A stretch of DNA of 15,943 nt, from assembly GCA_900322025.1 (NCBI GenBank), contig ONYJ01000141.1, forward strand, positions 1-15,943, read 5' to 3'. This document shows positions 7,281 through 15,063 of this stretch, piece after piece. Position 1 is the stretch's first letter. Each line of letters begins with the position of its first letter. The position numbers and the translations under genes are program-made. Below the pieces are notes generated by a model. It was given only the letters and a program-made list of their open reading frames with translations, was not told the origin of the DNA and did no database searches. The DNA comes from an uncultured Bacteroidales bacterium. Its GTDB lineage: Bacteria > Bacteroidota > Bacteroidia > Bacteroidales > UBA932.

Positions 7281-7398
7281 CGTAAAGGAATTTCTATACA
7301 CATAAAGAGATTCCCAAACGCATAAAGAGATTTCTAAACATAAGAGGTTCCCAAATGCATAAAGAGATTTCTAAACACATAAAAGAATTCTCTGCCTT
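7281..7398. repeat. Tandem array of five to six imperfect ~20-bp units
   Basis: Units begin at about 7281, 7301, 7321, 7339, 7358 and 7378 and are 18-20 bases long. The consensus is close to CATAAAGAGATTYCYAAACR. Units alternate: 1, 3 and 5 carry a TTTCTA core, while 2 and 4 carry TTCCCAAA followed by CG or TG. The true period may therefore be a dimer of about 37-40 bases. The last unit is degenerate and merges into a hairpin. No spacers separate the units, which argues against CRISPR. Confidence 0.85.
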
Positions 7399-7435
7399 TT
7401 AATTCTTTTAGTCGCATTGTTATTCCCAAGAATAA
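7380..7435. other. Two AU-rich inverted repeats
   Basis: TAAAAGAATT at 7380-7389 pairs perfectly with AATTCTTTTA at 7401-7410 (10 bp, 11-base loop). TTATTC at 7420-7425 pairs with GAATAA at 7430-7435 (6 bp, loop CCAA). They follow the repeat array and precede the terminator at 7451, so they would sit in the 3' untranslated RNA of the DUF4270 transcript and could protect or process its end. This function is inferred. Confidence 0.5.
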
Positions 7436-7450
7436 ACTATAATAAGACAG

Positions 7451-7481
7451 CAAACAAGCAGCCATTAGGTTGCTTGTTTTG
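7451..7481 (+). terminator. Hairpin terminator of the GT5-like / DUF4270 operon
   Basis: The left arm AAACAAGCAGCC (7452-7463) pairs through 12 bp, with one G-U, to the right arm GGTTGCTTGTTT (7468-7479), closing on loop ATTA. The right arm is itself U-rich and only one further T follows, so it is an imperfect intrinsic terminator, but it is the strongest stem after the DUF4270 stop. It could also act on transcripts from the opposite strand. Confidence 0.65.
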
Positions 7482-7510
7482 CTAACTAACACTAATTGCG
7501 TGATAGGCCT

Positions 7511-7543
7511 AAAAAAAAGAGGCCGACTTAAAAAAGCCGGCTC
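7511..7543 (-). terminator. Intrinsic terminator of the TonB-dependent receptor gene
   Basis: On the minus strand GAGCCGGCTT pairs with AAGTCGG(C)CTC around a TTTT loop (10 bp, one bulged C, one G-U), followed directly by eight T residues. It lies 31 bases past the receptor stop codon, a textbook rho-independent layout. Confidence 0.85.
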
Positions 7544-7573
7544 CTTTTGGTATATTTTAGTTTCAGCTCGCTA

Positions 7574-10500
7574 TTAGAAGAGGAGTCTTACTCCAAACAT
7601 CATTCCCCAAGTAGAACTTGTAGAAACTGTCTTCTTCCAAGAGTTGCTGCTGAAGAAGTTATCTATAACACTCTGTGGGTCGTTAGCTGTAGCCGATGCA
7701 TTCAATCTGTATGTAGGAACTCCATCAACAGCTTTTACAAATGTAAGCGGACGGAGGTTATCATAACTCTGATTAGCCATGCTCTTGTAAGCGCCCCACT
7801 TCTTATTAAGAAGGTTACCTACATTTACAATGTCTAAGCTGGCCTGAAGAGTAAATCTACGGTTTGTACCAAAGTTAGTGAAGATATCCTGCATAATCTT
7901 GAAATCCCATCTGTTGTGCCAAGGAGCTACATATGCAAATCTCTTTGCATATTCTCCTTTATGCTTGCGAAGATACTTAGTGTCGTTTACATAATTCCAG
8001 AAAGCGGCCTGAGCTTTGGCTGCAGGTACCATTACATTATAAGTAACACCGCCATCTCTCCATGTATATGTGTAATCGGCAAACTGAACCTCAGAAGCAG
8101 ATGCTGGTATGTACATAAGATCTGCTGTGTAGCCATCCTTGTTCATATCGTTTGAATACATCCAGTTGCATCTTCCCTGTGCACCTCCGGTGTAAAGGAG
8201 AGATACGGTTGTAGCGCAATGGCCGGCCCACTCAAATCTGTAAGCAAGGTTACCTACTACTCTGTGAGGAATAGCAAAGTTTGAGTAGCTGAGTTCTGGA
8301 TCGTTCAAGAAATTGATAGCAGGGTTGGAGCTCCATGCAGAAGCTGCAGTAGAACCCGGGTTGGAAGTAATGTCTTTAGCTACTGTATAAGTGTAGGCTA
8401 TACTACCTGAGAATCCTCTGCTTGCATTCTTGGTCAGTTGTGCTGTAAGAGAGTTCTGGAAGCCCTTATGAGTATTAGCAAGGAGCATAGCAGAACCTAC
8501 ATTACTGTTTATCTTCTGAGTAGTCCAGTAAGGTCTTCTGTCTGCACCGGCATAATAACCTGCTGCATACTCCATGTTTATATTCTTCTGCATTACAGCA
8601 TTTATATCTTTAGTAAAGATTTCTTCCAAAGTAAGAACCATGTTCCAAGGAAGTTCAATATCTACTGCAATGTTACTTCTCCAAACCTGAGGCATCTTGA
8701 AATCCTTTGAAACCTCGCACAATGCAGGGTTGTTAGGAAGTTTACCAGGGGTGGTAGGCAGAAGTGTAGGGTTGTTATCTATCTGACTTCTGAAATCAGG
8801 ATTAAATTTAATTCCGTTGGCTGCCAAAGTAGAAAGACTGGTTATTGTTACCTCAGGAGACTGAATCATACCTGAACCATTAGGCTGGTTGGTAAACCAT
8901 ACAAATGGAAGGAAACCTGAGAACAAGCCTGTACCTCCGCGTACCTGAACAGATCTGTCGCCAAGAACATCCCAGTTGAAACCAAGTCTTGGAGAGAACT
9001 GTACTTTGCTCTTAGGCCATTTACCACTCTGGATGCTATAGTTCTTCTCGGCTTTTACGCCAACTGCATAGTGATCTCTCCACTTATTGTTCCACTCGTT
9101 AAACTTGTAGGCATCTACTTCGTTGTTAGTGTCCAATTTGTTCAAATAAATTGGAAGTTCTGCTCTTAAACCATAAGTGAGTTTCAGATTATCAGAAACC
9201 TTCCACTCATCCTGAGCATAAAGAGAAGCCATTCCGAATGAAAGTTCAACACCTGGCATCTCACCGGCTTTATAAGCATACTGAATAGCAAAAGAGGTAG
9301 GAGTTGCACCTGCATAGAAAGCTTCCATACCATCTACGTATGAAATTCCGGTTGCAGGATCTACTGTATTGTTATAATCGTATCTGTAATAAGAAGTACC
9401 TTCTCTCATGTAGTTGTTCTTAAAGAATAGCTGATCATAGCTGGCTCCAACTGTAATATCGTGAGCTCCAAGAGAGAATGAAACATTATCCTTAATTGTG
9501 AGAGTGTTATTCTTTACATCGTTGTTGTAAGAGAAAAGCTCATAACCAAAAGACATGTATTGGTCGCCACCCTTATAAATATCTACAAAAGGAAATATGT
9601 CTGAATCAGAAGTTCTCTTGTCTTCTATCATTGTGTAAGAAGCAAGGAAGTTGTTAGAAACTCTGTTCCAGTTTGAGTTAAGTTCGGCAGTAATACTTCT
9701 TACAGTATTTTCAAAGCCATACCATGCATTCTGGAAAGCTACAGACTGGGCAGAAATACGGCCGGAGCCTCTTGTTCCGGGAGCAGAAGTTGCGTTTGTA
9801 AGAACATCTGAAGTTCCTACAACCTCGTTATAGCGGAGGGTAAACTTGTTGCTTCTGTTAATGTTCCAGTCTATTCTTGCAAGAATCTTGTGGTTCTTCT
9901 CCTCAAAATTACGGAAGTTCTGATATGCTCCTGCTTCATATCCGTATGTAGTAAGGAGGTAATCGTGCATCTTCTCAAGATCTGCAACAGTAGTCCTTGA
10001 TGTTCTGGTAGAGTTGTCGGCTACTCCGTTAGTACTTGGTTCAAAAGCACCGGAAGGCCTTGTAGTCTTCTCCAACTCACCACTGATAAAGAAGAACAAT
10101 TTATCCTTTACAATAGGACCTCCAAAGGTAAGACCAAAAGTCTGAGCTTTAGACTCACGAGCACCGGCAACAGTGCTGTTTCCTACTTTATTTCCTGTAA
10201 ATGATTTAGGTCTGAAATAAGAATATACGCTTCCTGAGAAAGTGTTTGTACCACTCTTTGTAACGGCATTGATAGAAGCTCCTGTAAACTGGCTCTGACG
10301 AATATCAAACGGAGCAAGATTTACGGTAATTTCTTCAATTGCATCCAAAGCTATAGGCTGAGCCTGTCCACCAGGAAGAATCTGAGAAGTACTCAAACCA
10401 AAGTTGTTGTTAAATGCAGCACCGTCTATGGTAATGGTGTTCATTCTGTTATCTCTTCCGCCAAAAGAAGTTCCATTAGCCTGAGGAGTTAGTTTTGTAA

Positions 10501-10978
10501 AGTCTGTAATACCTCTGCTGATAGAAGGAAGCTGACGGAGTTGAGCAGTGCTTATATTGGTAGAAGCACCATTCTTGTCTGAATTCAACATAGGATTAAC
10601 TACACCTGCACGCACTGTAATCACATCCAATGCAATAGCCTGCTCGCTGATGGTTATGTTACGCACAAAGTTTTCTCCCAACTTGAGGTATGCGCCATCT
10701 GTTTTAGCATCTGCATAACCCAGCAAAGAAACAGTAACTTCGTAAGGACCACCAACACGCATGTTTGGAATTCGATAATTACCGTTTGCATCGGTAATAG
10801 AGTAATACTTGGTGCCGGAAGGAGTGTGGGTTGCAACAACAGTAGCACCAGCCACACCTGCTCCGTCCTTTTCACTTACCTTACCGCTCATAGAAGAGGT
10901 TGTAACCTGAGCATATACGCTCGAAGCCACAAACATACTCATAACCAGCAAGGTAAAGAGTTTAATAGTTTTTTTCAT
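7574..10978 (-). CDS. TonB-dependent receptor, Oar-like outer-membrane protein
   Basis: Large outer-membrane beta-barrel of 1134 residues driven by TonB-ExbBD. MKKTIKLFTLLVMSMFVASS leads into VYAQ, a clear signal peptide with likely cleavage after Ala23. Residues about 29-110 form a carboxypeptidase-regulatory-like beta-sandwich (SGKVSEKDGAGVAGATV, then DANGNYRIPNM and VTVSLLGY). The plug spans roughly 135-245, with TPQANGTSFGGRDNRMNTI, TIDGAAFNNNFG and the Oar-like ASINAVTKSGTN (234-245). The remainder is Tyr/Trp/Asn-rich barrel ending in Phe, as outer-membrane proteins do. The arrangement matches Oar-type proteins, linked in Myxococcus to secretion of a protease, rather than SusC; no SusD-like partner is adjacent. 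The start was set at 10978 because an upstream in-frame ATG at 11053 would read through the promoter and bury the signal peptide. The cargo is unknown. Confidence 0.92.
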   Translation of the reverse strand: MKKTIKLFTLLVMSMFVASSVYAQVTTSSMSGKVSEKDGAGVAGATVVATHTPSGTKYYSITDANGNYRIPNMRVGGPYEVTVSLLGYADAKTDGAYLKLGENFVRNITISEQAIALDVITVRAGVVNPMLNSDKNGASTNISTAQLRQLPSISRGITDFTKLTPQANGTSFGGRDNRMNTITIDGAAFNNNFGLSTSQILPGGQAQPIALDAIEEITVNLAPFDIRQSQFTGASINAVTKSGTNTFSGSVYSYFRPKSFTGNKVGNSTVAGARESKAQTFGLTFGGPIVKDKLFFFISGELEKTTRPSGAFEPSTNGVADNSTRTSRTTVADLEKMHDYLLTTYGYEAGAYQNFRNFEEKNHKILARIDWNINRSNKFTLRYNEVVGTSDVLTNATSAPGTRGSGRISAQSVAFQNAWYGFENTVRSITAELNSNWNRVSNNFLASYTMIEDKRTSDSDIFPFVDIYKGGDQYMSFGYELFSYNNDVKNNTLTIKDNVSFSLGAHDITVGASYDQLFFKNNYMREGTSYYRYDYNNTVDPATGISYVDGMEAFYAGATPTSFAIQYAYKAGEMPGVELSFGMASLYAQDEWKVSDNLKLTYGLRAELPIYLNKLDTNNEVDAYKFNEWNNKWRDHYAVGVKAEKNYSIQSGKWPKSKVQFSPRLGFNWDVLGDRSVQVRGGTGLFSGFLPFVWFTNQPNGSGMIQSPEVTITSLSTLAANGIKFNPDFRSQIDNNPTLLPTTPGKLPNNPALCEVSKDFKMPQVWRSNIAVDIELPWNMVLTLEEIFTKDINAVMQKNINMEYAAGYYAGADRRPYWTTQKINSNVGSAMLLANTHKGFQNSLTAQLTKNASRGFSGSIAYTYTVAKDITSNPGSTAASAWSSNPAINFLNDPELSYSNFAIPHRVVGNLAYRFEWAGHCATTVSLLYTGGAQGRCNWMYSNDMNKDGYTADLMYIPASASEVQFADYTYTWRDGGVTYNVMVPAAKAQAAFWNYVNDTKYLRKHKGEYAKRFAYVAPWHNRWDFKIMQDIFTNFGTNRRFTLQASLDIVNVGNLLNKKWGAYKSMANQSYDNLRPLTFVKAVDGVPTYRLNASATANDPQSVIDNFFSSNSWKKTVSTSSTWGMMFGVRLLF

Positions 10979-11021
10979 AAAAAATTGAATATAAGGTTTT
11001 GTTATTTGTTTTTCCAACAGG

Positions 11022-11052
11022 CGAAGATACAAAATCACAAAGACAATTCCCA
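11022..11052 (-). promoter_or_regulatory. Probable promoter of the TonB-dependent receptor
   Basis: The minus strand reads TATCTTCG at 11029-11022, one base from TAnnTTTG, with a TTG about 21 bases upstream. Transcription would begin near 11015, leaving a leader of about 37 bases before the ATG at 10978. The mismatch in the -7 box lowers certainty. Confidence 0.5.
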
Positions 11053-11100
11053 ATAATGTTTGTGATAAATCTTGCCCATGAATAAAAAAAACTTTTTCCC

Positions 11101-11131
11101 TTGCTTGATGTAAAAAAATATCATACTTTTG
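11101..11131 (+). promoter_or_regulatory. metK promoter (TTG, 20 bases, TACTTTTG)
   Basis: TTG at 11101-11103 and TACTTTTG at 11124-11131, 20 bases apart, match the Bacteroidota -33/-7 arrangement. Transcription would begin near 11138, a few bases before the SAM-II-like aptamer, and produce a metK leader of about 150 bases. This is the best-formed promoter in the window. Confidence 0.75.
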
Positions 11132-11146
11132 CTGCGACTATATTGA

Positions 11147-11195
11147 CTGGTGGACAGATTTGACTGCTTGCAACCACGCTAAAAAATGCTAAAAC
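11147..11195 (+). ncRNA. SAM-II-like riboswitch in the metK leader
   Basis: The RNA matches the compact SAM-II (metA motif) pattern as I recall it. A P1 stem GUGG/CCAC (11150-11153 with 11174-11177) encloses a loop with the conserved AGAUUUGA and CUUGCA blocks. The A-rich linker GCUAAAAAA and the 3' tail UGCUAAAA follow. The tail UGC (11187-11189) can pair with loop GCA (11170-11172), giving the pseudoknot that forms the S-adenosylmethionine pocket. It sits at the expected 5' end of the transcript, ahead of the gene that makes S-adenosylmethionine, so feedback repression is the natural reading. P1 is only 4 bp because G11149 faces G11178. Confidence 0.82.
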
Positions 11196-11286
11196 GCCCA
11201 AAACTCTCTTTTTGGTAGCTTCTGTTGCCTGCAAGCCATTCTCCCCCCAGATTTATTTAACGGAATTAAATTTAAGTTGAAATTTT
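11196..11286 (+). promoter_or_regulatory. metK leader between aptamer and start codon; candidate expression platform
   Basis: About 90 bases separate the aptamer from the metK ATG. TGCAAGC at 11230-11236 is fully complementary to GCTTGCA at 11166-11172, inside the aptamer loop that forms the pseudoknot, so the two pairings would exclude each other. AAGC in this element can instead pair locally with GCTT at 11218-11221. A weak CCAAAA/TTTTGG hairpin lies near 11198-11215. No poly-U terminator and no strong purine-rich ribosome site are visible; the start is preceded by an A/T-rich stretch. Confidence 0.4.
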
Positions 11287-12549
11287 ATGGCTTATTTATT
11301 TACATCAGAATCGGTTTCAGAAGGGCATCCCGATAAAATTGCAGATCAGATCTCAGATGCCATATTAGATGAGTTTCTTACTCTCGATGAGCACAGCAAA
11401 GTTGCTTGCGAAACATTTGTTAGCACAGGGCTTGTTATCATAGGCGGAGAAGTCAGAAGCAACGAATATGTAAATGTACAAGAAACCGCCAGACGGGTTA
11501 TAAAAAGAATTGGCTACACAAAGGCAGAATATCAGTTTGACGCATCGTCCTGCGGCATAATTTCTACCATTCACGAGCAAAGCGACGATATCCACCGCGG
11601 AGTTGCTCGCAAAAAGGCAGAAGATCAGGGTGCCGGAGATCAGGGTATAATGTTCGGCTATGCCTGCTGCGAAACGGAAGATTTTATGCCACTCCCTATA
11701 TGGCTTAGTCATAAACTGCTAACAACCCTTGCAGACATTCGCAAGAACACAAAACAGATGCCTTATCTCAGGCCAGATGCAAAGAGCCAGTTTACAATTG
11801 AATATGCAGATAATCGGCAGCCGCTCAAAGTTCATACAATTGTATTATCTACCCAACACGATGAGTTTGACACAGACGCAAAAATGCAGAAAAAAATAAA
11901 GGAGGATGTTCAGACCATTCTTATACCAAGAATGTTGAAGAATATGCCCGATAGCATCAAACAACTCTTTGGCAAAAACTACAAACTATATGTAAACCCT
12001 ACCGGAAAATTTGTAATAGGCGGACCACACGGAGATACCGGATTAACAGGCAGAAAAATTATAGTAGATACATACGGAGGTAGAGGGGCACATGGTGGCG
12101 GAGCGCTAAGTGGCAAAGATCCGAGCAAGGTAGATAGAAGTGCAGCCTATGCCGCAAGGTACATAGCAAAGAATTTGGTTTGTGCCGGAGTTGCCGAAGA
12201 AGTGCAAATCCAGATTTCCTATGCAATAGGTGTTGCCAAGCCGCTGAGCATTTTTGTAAATACTTTCAATACCGCAAAGGTAAAAAAGAATGGCAAATTG
12301 CTCACCGATAGCCAGATAGCAGAAGCAGTAGGTAAAATATTCGATTTGCGCCCTGCTAAAATCATAGAAAAATTTGGGCTTAAAAATCCTATCTACGAAC
12401 CTTGTGCGGCTTATGGGCACATGGGCCGAAAGCCTTACAAGAAAGAAGTTTATTTGAGCAGAAACGGTAAGCAGATAAAAAAGAATATTCAGTTCTTTGG
12501 TTGGGAGCTTACAGATGCTGTGAGCAAAATACGCAAATATTTTGGTTAA
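11287..12549 (+). CDS. metK: S-adenosylmethionine synthetase
   Basis: Makes S-adenosylmethionine from methionine and ATP in the cytoplasm, supplying the cell's methyl donor. The 420 residues carry the family landmarks in order: SEGHPDKIADQISD (11-24), GAGDQGIMFGY (115-125, signature 1), GGPHGDTGLTGRK (245-257), GGGALSGKD (270-278, signature 2) and DPSKVDRSAAYAARYIAKN (278-296). His14, Asp16 and the Lys/Asp residues of these loops bind ATP, methionine and metals in characterised enzymes. Signature 2 has Leu274 where the family normally has Phe or Tyr. Length fits the somewhat long Bacteroidota form. The gene is single, preceded by its own promoter and a SAM-II-like aptamer. Its TAA overlaps the stop of convergent mutS2 in a shared TTAA. 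Confidence 0.97.
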   Translation: MAYLFTSESVSEGHPDKIADQISDAILDEFLTLDEHSKVACETFVSTGLVIIGGEVRSNEYVNVQETARRVIKRIGYTKAEYQFDASSCGIISTIHEQSDDIHRGVARKKAEDQGAGDQGIMFGYACCETEDFMPLPIWLSHKLLTTLADIRKNTKQMPYLRPDAKSQFTIEYADNRQPLKVHTIVLSTQHDEFDTDAKMQKKIKEDVQTILIPRMLKNMPDSIKQLFGKNYKLYVNPTGKFVIGGPHGDTGLTGRKIIVDTYGGRGAHGGGALSGKDPSKVDRSAAYAARYIAKNLVCAGVAEEVQIQISYAIGVAKPLSIFVNTFNTAKVKKNGKLLTDSQIAEAVGKIFDLRPAKIIEKFGLKNPIYEPCAAYGHMGRKPYKKEVYLSRNGKQIKKNIQFFGWELTDAVSKIRKYFG

Positions 12550-15053
12550 TCCAGTTCTACTACGGTAATGCCGGCTCCTCCAAACCGAACATCCTCGTCG
12601 TAACATGCAACTACAGATGCATTAACTTTTAACCATTTGCGAATTTCTTCCTTGAGAACACCTGTGCCTTTGCCATGGAGAATCCGCACCTTAGAAGCCC
12701 CCACAAGGGCAGCATCGTCTAAAAACTTAGACACGGTTGTAAGAGCCTCTTCCAGCCTTTGACCGCGTATATCTATCTCGTTCTTGAACGAGAGTTTACG
12801 CCGGCTTATGTCTTTGTCTATAGTAACGCTATAATTCCTCTGCGATACAGGTGGTCTTACCCCTACTTGCGATTGATATTCTTTATTGGATATTACGGTT
12901 GCTGCATCTTTTTTAATTCGGCTGGTTATATCTCCAACGGATATTGTCAGATGCTTGGCCTCTATTTTAATAACCTCACCTATCAGCCCGCTACCCTCTA
13001 TCTTAACCTTGCACCCCACCTCTAAAGCAAGTTGCTTGGTAGGCGTTAGTTCTGCTGCTTTAGACGAAGTTTGTTCGCGCTTTGCCTTTCTCTCTTGCCT
13101 GCGAGCTTGCCGCTGCTGCAACGCCTTCATCTTATCTTCTATTTTCTTGTCTTGCTCGCTGCCTACATTTTTATCTATTTTCTCCCCCACATCTTTAAGA
13201 GCAAGACGAGCCTGCTTTGTTGCCTCTTTTTCCGCCTGTGCTTCCTTAATTTTCTTTATGGTAGATTCTACCTGACGATTGGCTTGATTTATTATATGGC
13301 GTGCTTCTTCCTTAGCCTGCTCTAATATCTGTCGTTTAGTCTTACGTATATCAGAGAGTTCTTTTGCATACTCCTCCGTAACAGATTCGAGAGTTTTGTC
13401 GGTATGCTTTATACGCGCCAGTTTTTCATCAAGTTTTCGTCTGTTTTTAGATATTTTGCGCAACTGCTTTTCCAGATCTATAAAATCTTCCCCTGCCTTT
13501 TCTTCTGCCTTTTTTACAATATTCTCCGGAAGGCCCATCTTGCGCGCCAAATCAAAAGCGAATGAATTACCCGGAACCCCTATCTCAAGTTTATATAGCG
13601 GAGCTATGTTTACACTATCAAACAACATGGCCCCGTTTATAACTCCCGTGCTGTTTTCTGCATACACTTTAAGGTTTGTGTAATGAGTTGTGATAACTCC
13701 GTATGTTCCGCGAGCTTCCAGTTCCTCCAATATGGTTTGGGCTATAGCTCCACCGGCAGCAGGTTCCGTTCCACTGCCAAACTCGTCTATAAGCACCAGC
13801 GTCTTTGCTGAGGCTTCTTTGAGCAAATTCTTCATATTCAGCAAATGAGAACTATAGGTACTCAAATCGTTCTCCATACTTTGTTGGTCGCCTATATCTA
13901 TGAGAATATTGTCGAACACAGTAAATTCGCTTTTCTGACTACACGAAACAGGCATTCCCCATTGAAACATATACTGAAGAATCCCTGTAGTTTTCAGAGC
14001 CACAGATTTTCCGCCGGCATTAGGTCCGGAAATAACAAGTATGTGCTTACTGCTTGTAAGGGTTAAGTCTATGGGCACAATCTTTTTCCCCTCTCTAACA
14101 AGAGCCGATTCTAAAAGCGGATGTCTGCCCTCGTAAATTCTAAGAGTACCATCGTGAGAAAGTATTGGTTTACCCCCTTTTATCTGATGAGCACACTCGG
14201 CCTTGGAACAGATGAAATCTACCTCTCCTATAAACATTGCGCCATCTATAAGCTCCGGTATATACGGCCTCAGGAAATCTGTGAACTCCATAAGAATACG
14301 AGCTATCTCGCGATGGCGCTCAAACATCAGCTTCTTTATTCTGTTATTCAGCTCCACCACCTCAATAGGCTCTATAAAGAATGTCTTGCCGCTGGCACTC
14401 TCGTCTTGTACAATTCCTGGCAGACTACGCTTGCTCGAAGCATTAACCGGAATCAGCATCTTACCATCTCTCACAGACACCGTAGCATCTTCATCTGCGA
14501 TATTATCTTCTTTAGCTTTCTTTAGCAACGACTCTATCTTACGGCTCACAGTTCCCTGAATACTACGCAATTCAGAAAATATCTGTTGGAGCAATGCAGA
14601 GGCAGACGATTTTATTGCCCCGTTCTTATCCAAGATACTGTCTATTCTGGATGCCACCATGGGAAAGTACTGAACCGGCTGGGCAAGAGCCCTGAAAAAC
14701 GGATACTTTCCCTCCTTAACAGAGCTCAAAAAAGCTGTAACCGTTTTTAATTCAGCCAAGAAAGAAGCCAACTTCTGTAAATTACCAATGGAAATGCTTG
14801 TATTATCCCTGAGTAACAAAGGCAGAAAAGCAGTACAATCGGTAAAACCGCTCTGAGGAAATCTGCTTTCCATAATAGAAATCTCCATCATTTCCTCTAC
14901 AAGAGTAAGACGGCGAGTTATTTCCTGAGCATCAGACGAAACAGCCTCATTCTCCGCTCTTTGGACTGCATACTCCGTAGAGCAGCGGCCCTTAATCTTC
15001 TCTCGTATAAAGCTAAAGCCTATTTTAGATTCAAGCAAAACTGTTTCTTGCAT
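12546..15053 (-). CDS. mutS2: MutS2 family ATPase/endonuclease with C-terminal Smr domain
   Basis: MutS paralogue lacking the mismatch-recognition domain; characterised members suppress recombination or rescue collided ribosomes through an Smr nuclease or RNA-acting domain. The 835 residues show, in order: MutS-type core helices (about 1-300); the ATPase with Walker A GPNAGGKS (343-350), GDQQSMENDLSTYSSH (388-403), Walker B LIDEFGSGTEP (421-431) and the THY switch (456-458); a long charged coiled coil (about 510-665); a KOW-like beta segment (about 677-725); and a C-terminal Smr domain with IDIRGQ (760-765) and HGKGTG (793-798). Length is normal for the family and every key motif is intact. 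The start lies 10 bases after the PHP-gene stop, so the two form a small operon. Its stop is shared with metK through TTAA. Confidence 0.96.
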   Translation of the reverse strand: MQETVLLESKIGFSFIREKIKGRCSTEYAVQRAENEAVSSDAQEITRRLTLVEEMMEISIMESRFPQSGFTDCTAFLPLLLRDNTSISIGNLQKLASFLAELKTVTAFLSSVKEGKYPFFRALAQPVQYFPMVASRIDSILDKNGAIKSSASALLQQIFSELRSIQGTVSRKIESLLKKAKEDNIADEDATVSVRDGKMLIPVNASSKRSLPGIVQDESASGKTFFIEPIEVVELNNRIKKLMFERHREIARILMEFTDFLRPYIPELIDGAMFIGEVDFICSKAECAHQIKGGKPILSHDGTLRIYEGRHPLLESALVREGKKIVPIDLTLTSSKHILVISGPNAGGKSVALKTTGILQYMFQWGMPVSCSQKSEFTVFDNILIDIGDQQSMENDLSTYSSHLLNMKNLLKEASAKTLVLIDEFGSGTEPAAGGAIAQTILEELEARGTYGVITTHYTNLKVYAENSTGVINGAMLFDSVNIAPLYKLEIGVPGNSFAFDLARKMGLPENIVKKAEEKAGEDFIDLEKQLRKISKNRRKLDEKLARIKHTDKTLESVTEEYAKELSDIRKTKRQILEQAKEEARHIINQANRQVESTIKKIKEAQAEKEATKQARLALKDVGEKIDKNVGSEQDKKIEDKMKALQQRQARRQERKAKREQTSSKAAELTPTKQLALEVGCKVKIEGSGLIGEVIKIEAKHLTISVGDITSRIKKDAATVISNKEYQSQVGVRPPVSQRNYSVTIDKDISRRKLSFKNEIDIRGQRLEEALTTVSKFLDDAALVGASKVRILHGKGTGVLKEEIRKWLKVNASVVACYDEDVRFGGAGITVVELD

Positions 15054-15063
15054 GGTAATGTCT

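Noticed and set aside
7281..7398. Possible CRISPR array
   Set aside because: The units touch each other, are only about 20 bases long and have no unique spacers; no cas genes are present.
7420..7435. Short TTATTC/GAATAA inverted repeat as an operator
   Set aside because: No promoter lies nearby and the site is downstream of a coding region, so a 3' RNA hairpin is more plausible.
10979..11053. Longer receptor reading from the ATG at 11053
   Set aside because: It would place 25 residues before an excellent signal peptide and translate through the predicted promoter and transcription start.
11196..11286. Intrinsic terminator as the metK switch
   Set aside because: The weak CCAAAA/TTTTGG stem is not followed by a U tract, so transcription termination is not supported.
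12106..12606. 166-codon minus-strand reading frame opposite metK
   Set aside because: It lies almost wholly opposite conserved metK codons, is rich in Cys and Phe as antisense frames often are, and shows no domain.
14121..14559. Two overlapping plus-strand frames of 118-134 codons inside mutS2
   Set aside because: Both are opposite conserved MutS2 codons; composition is that of antisense translation.
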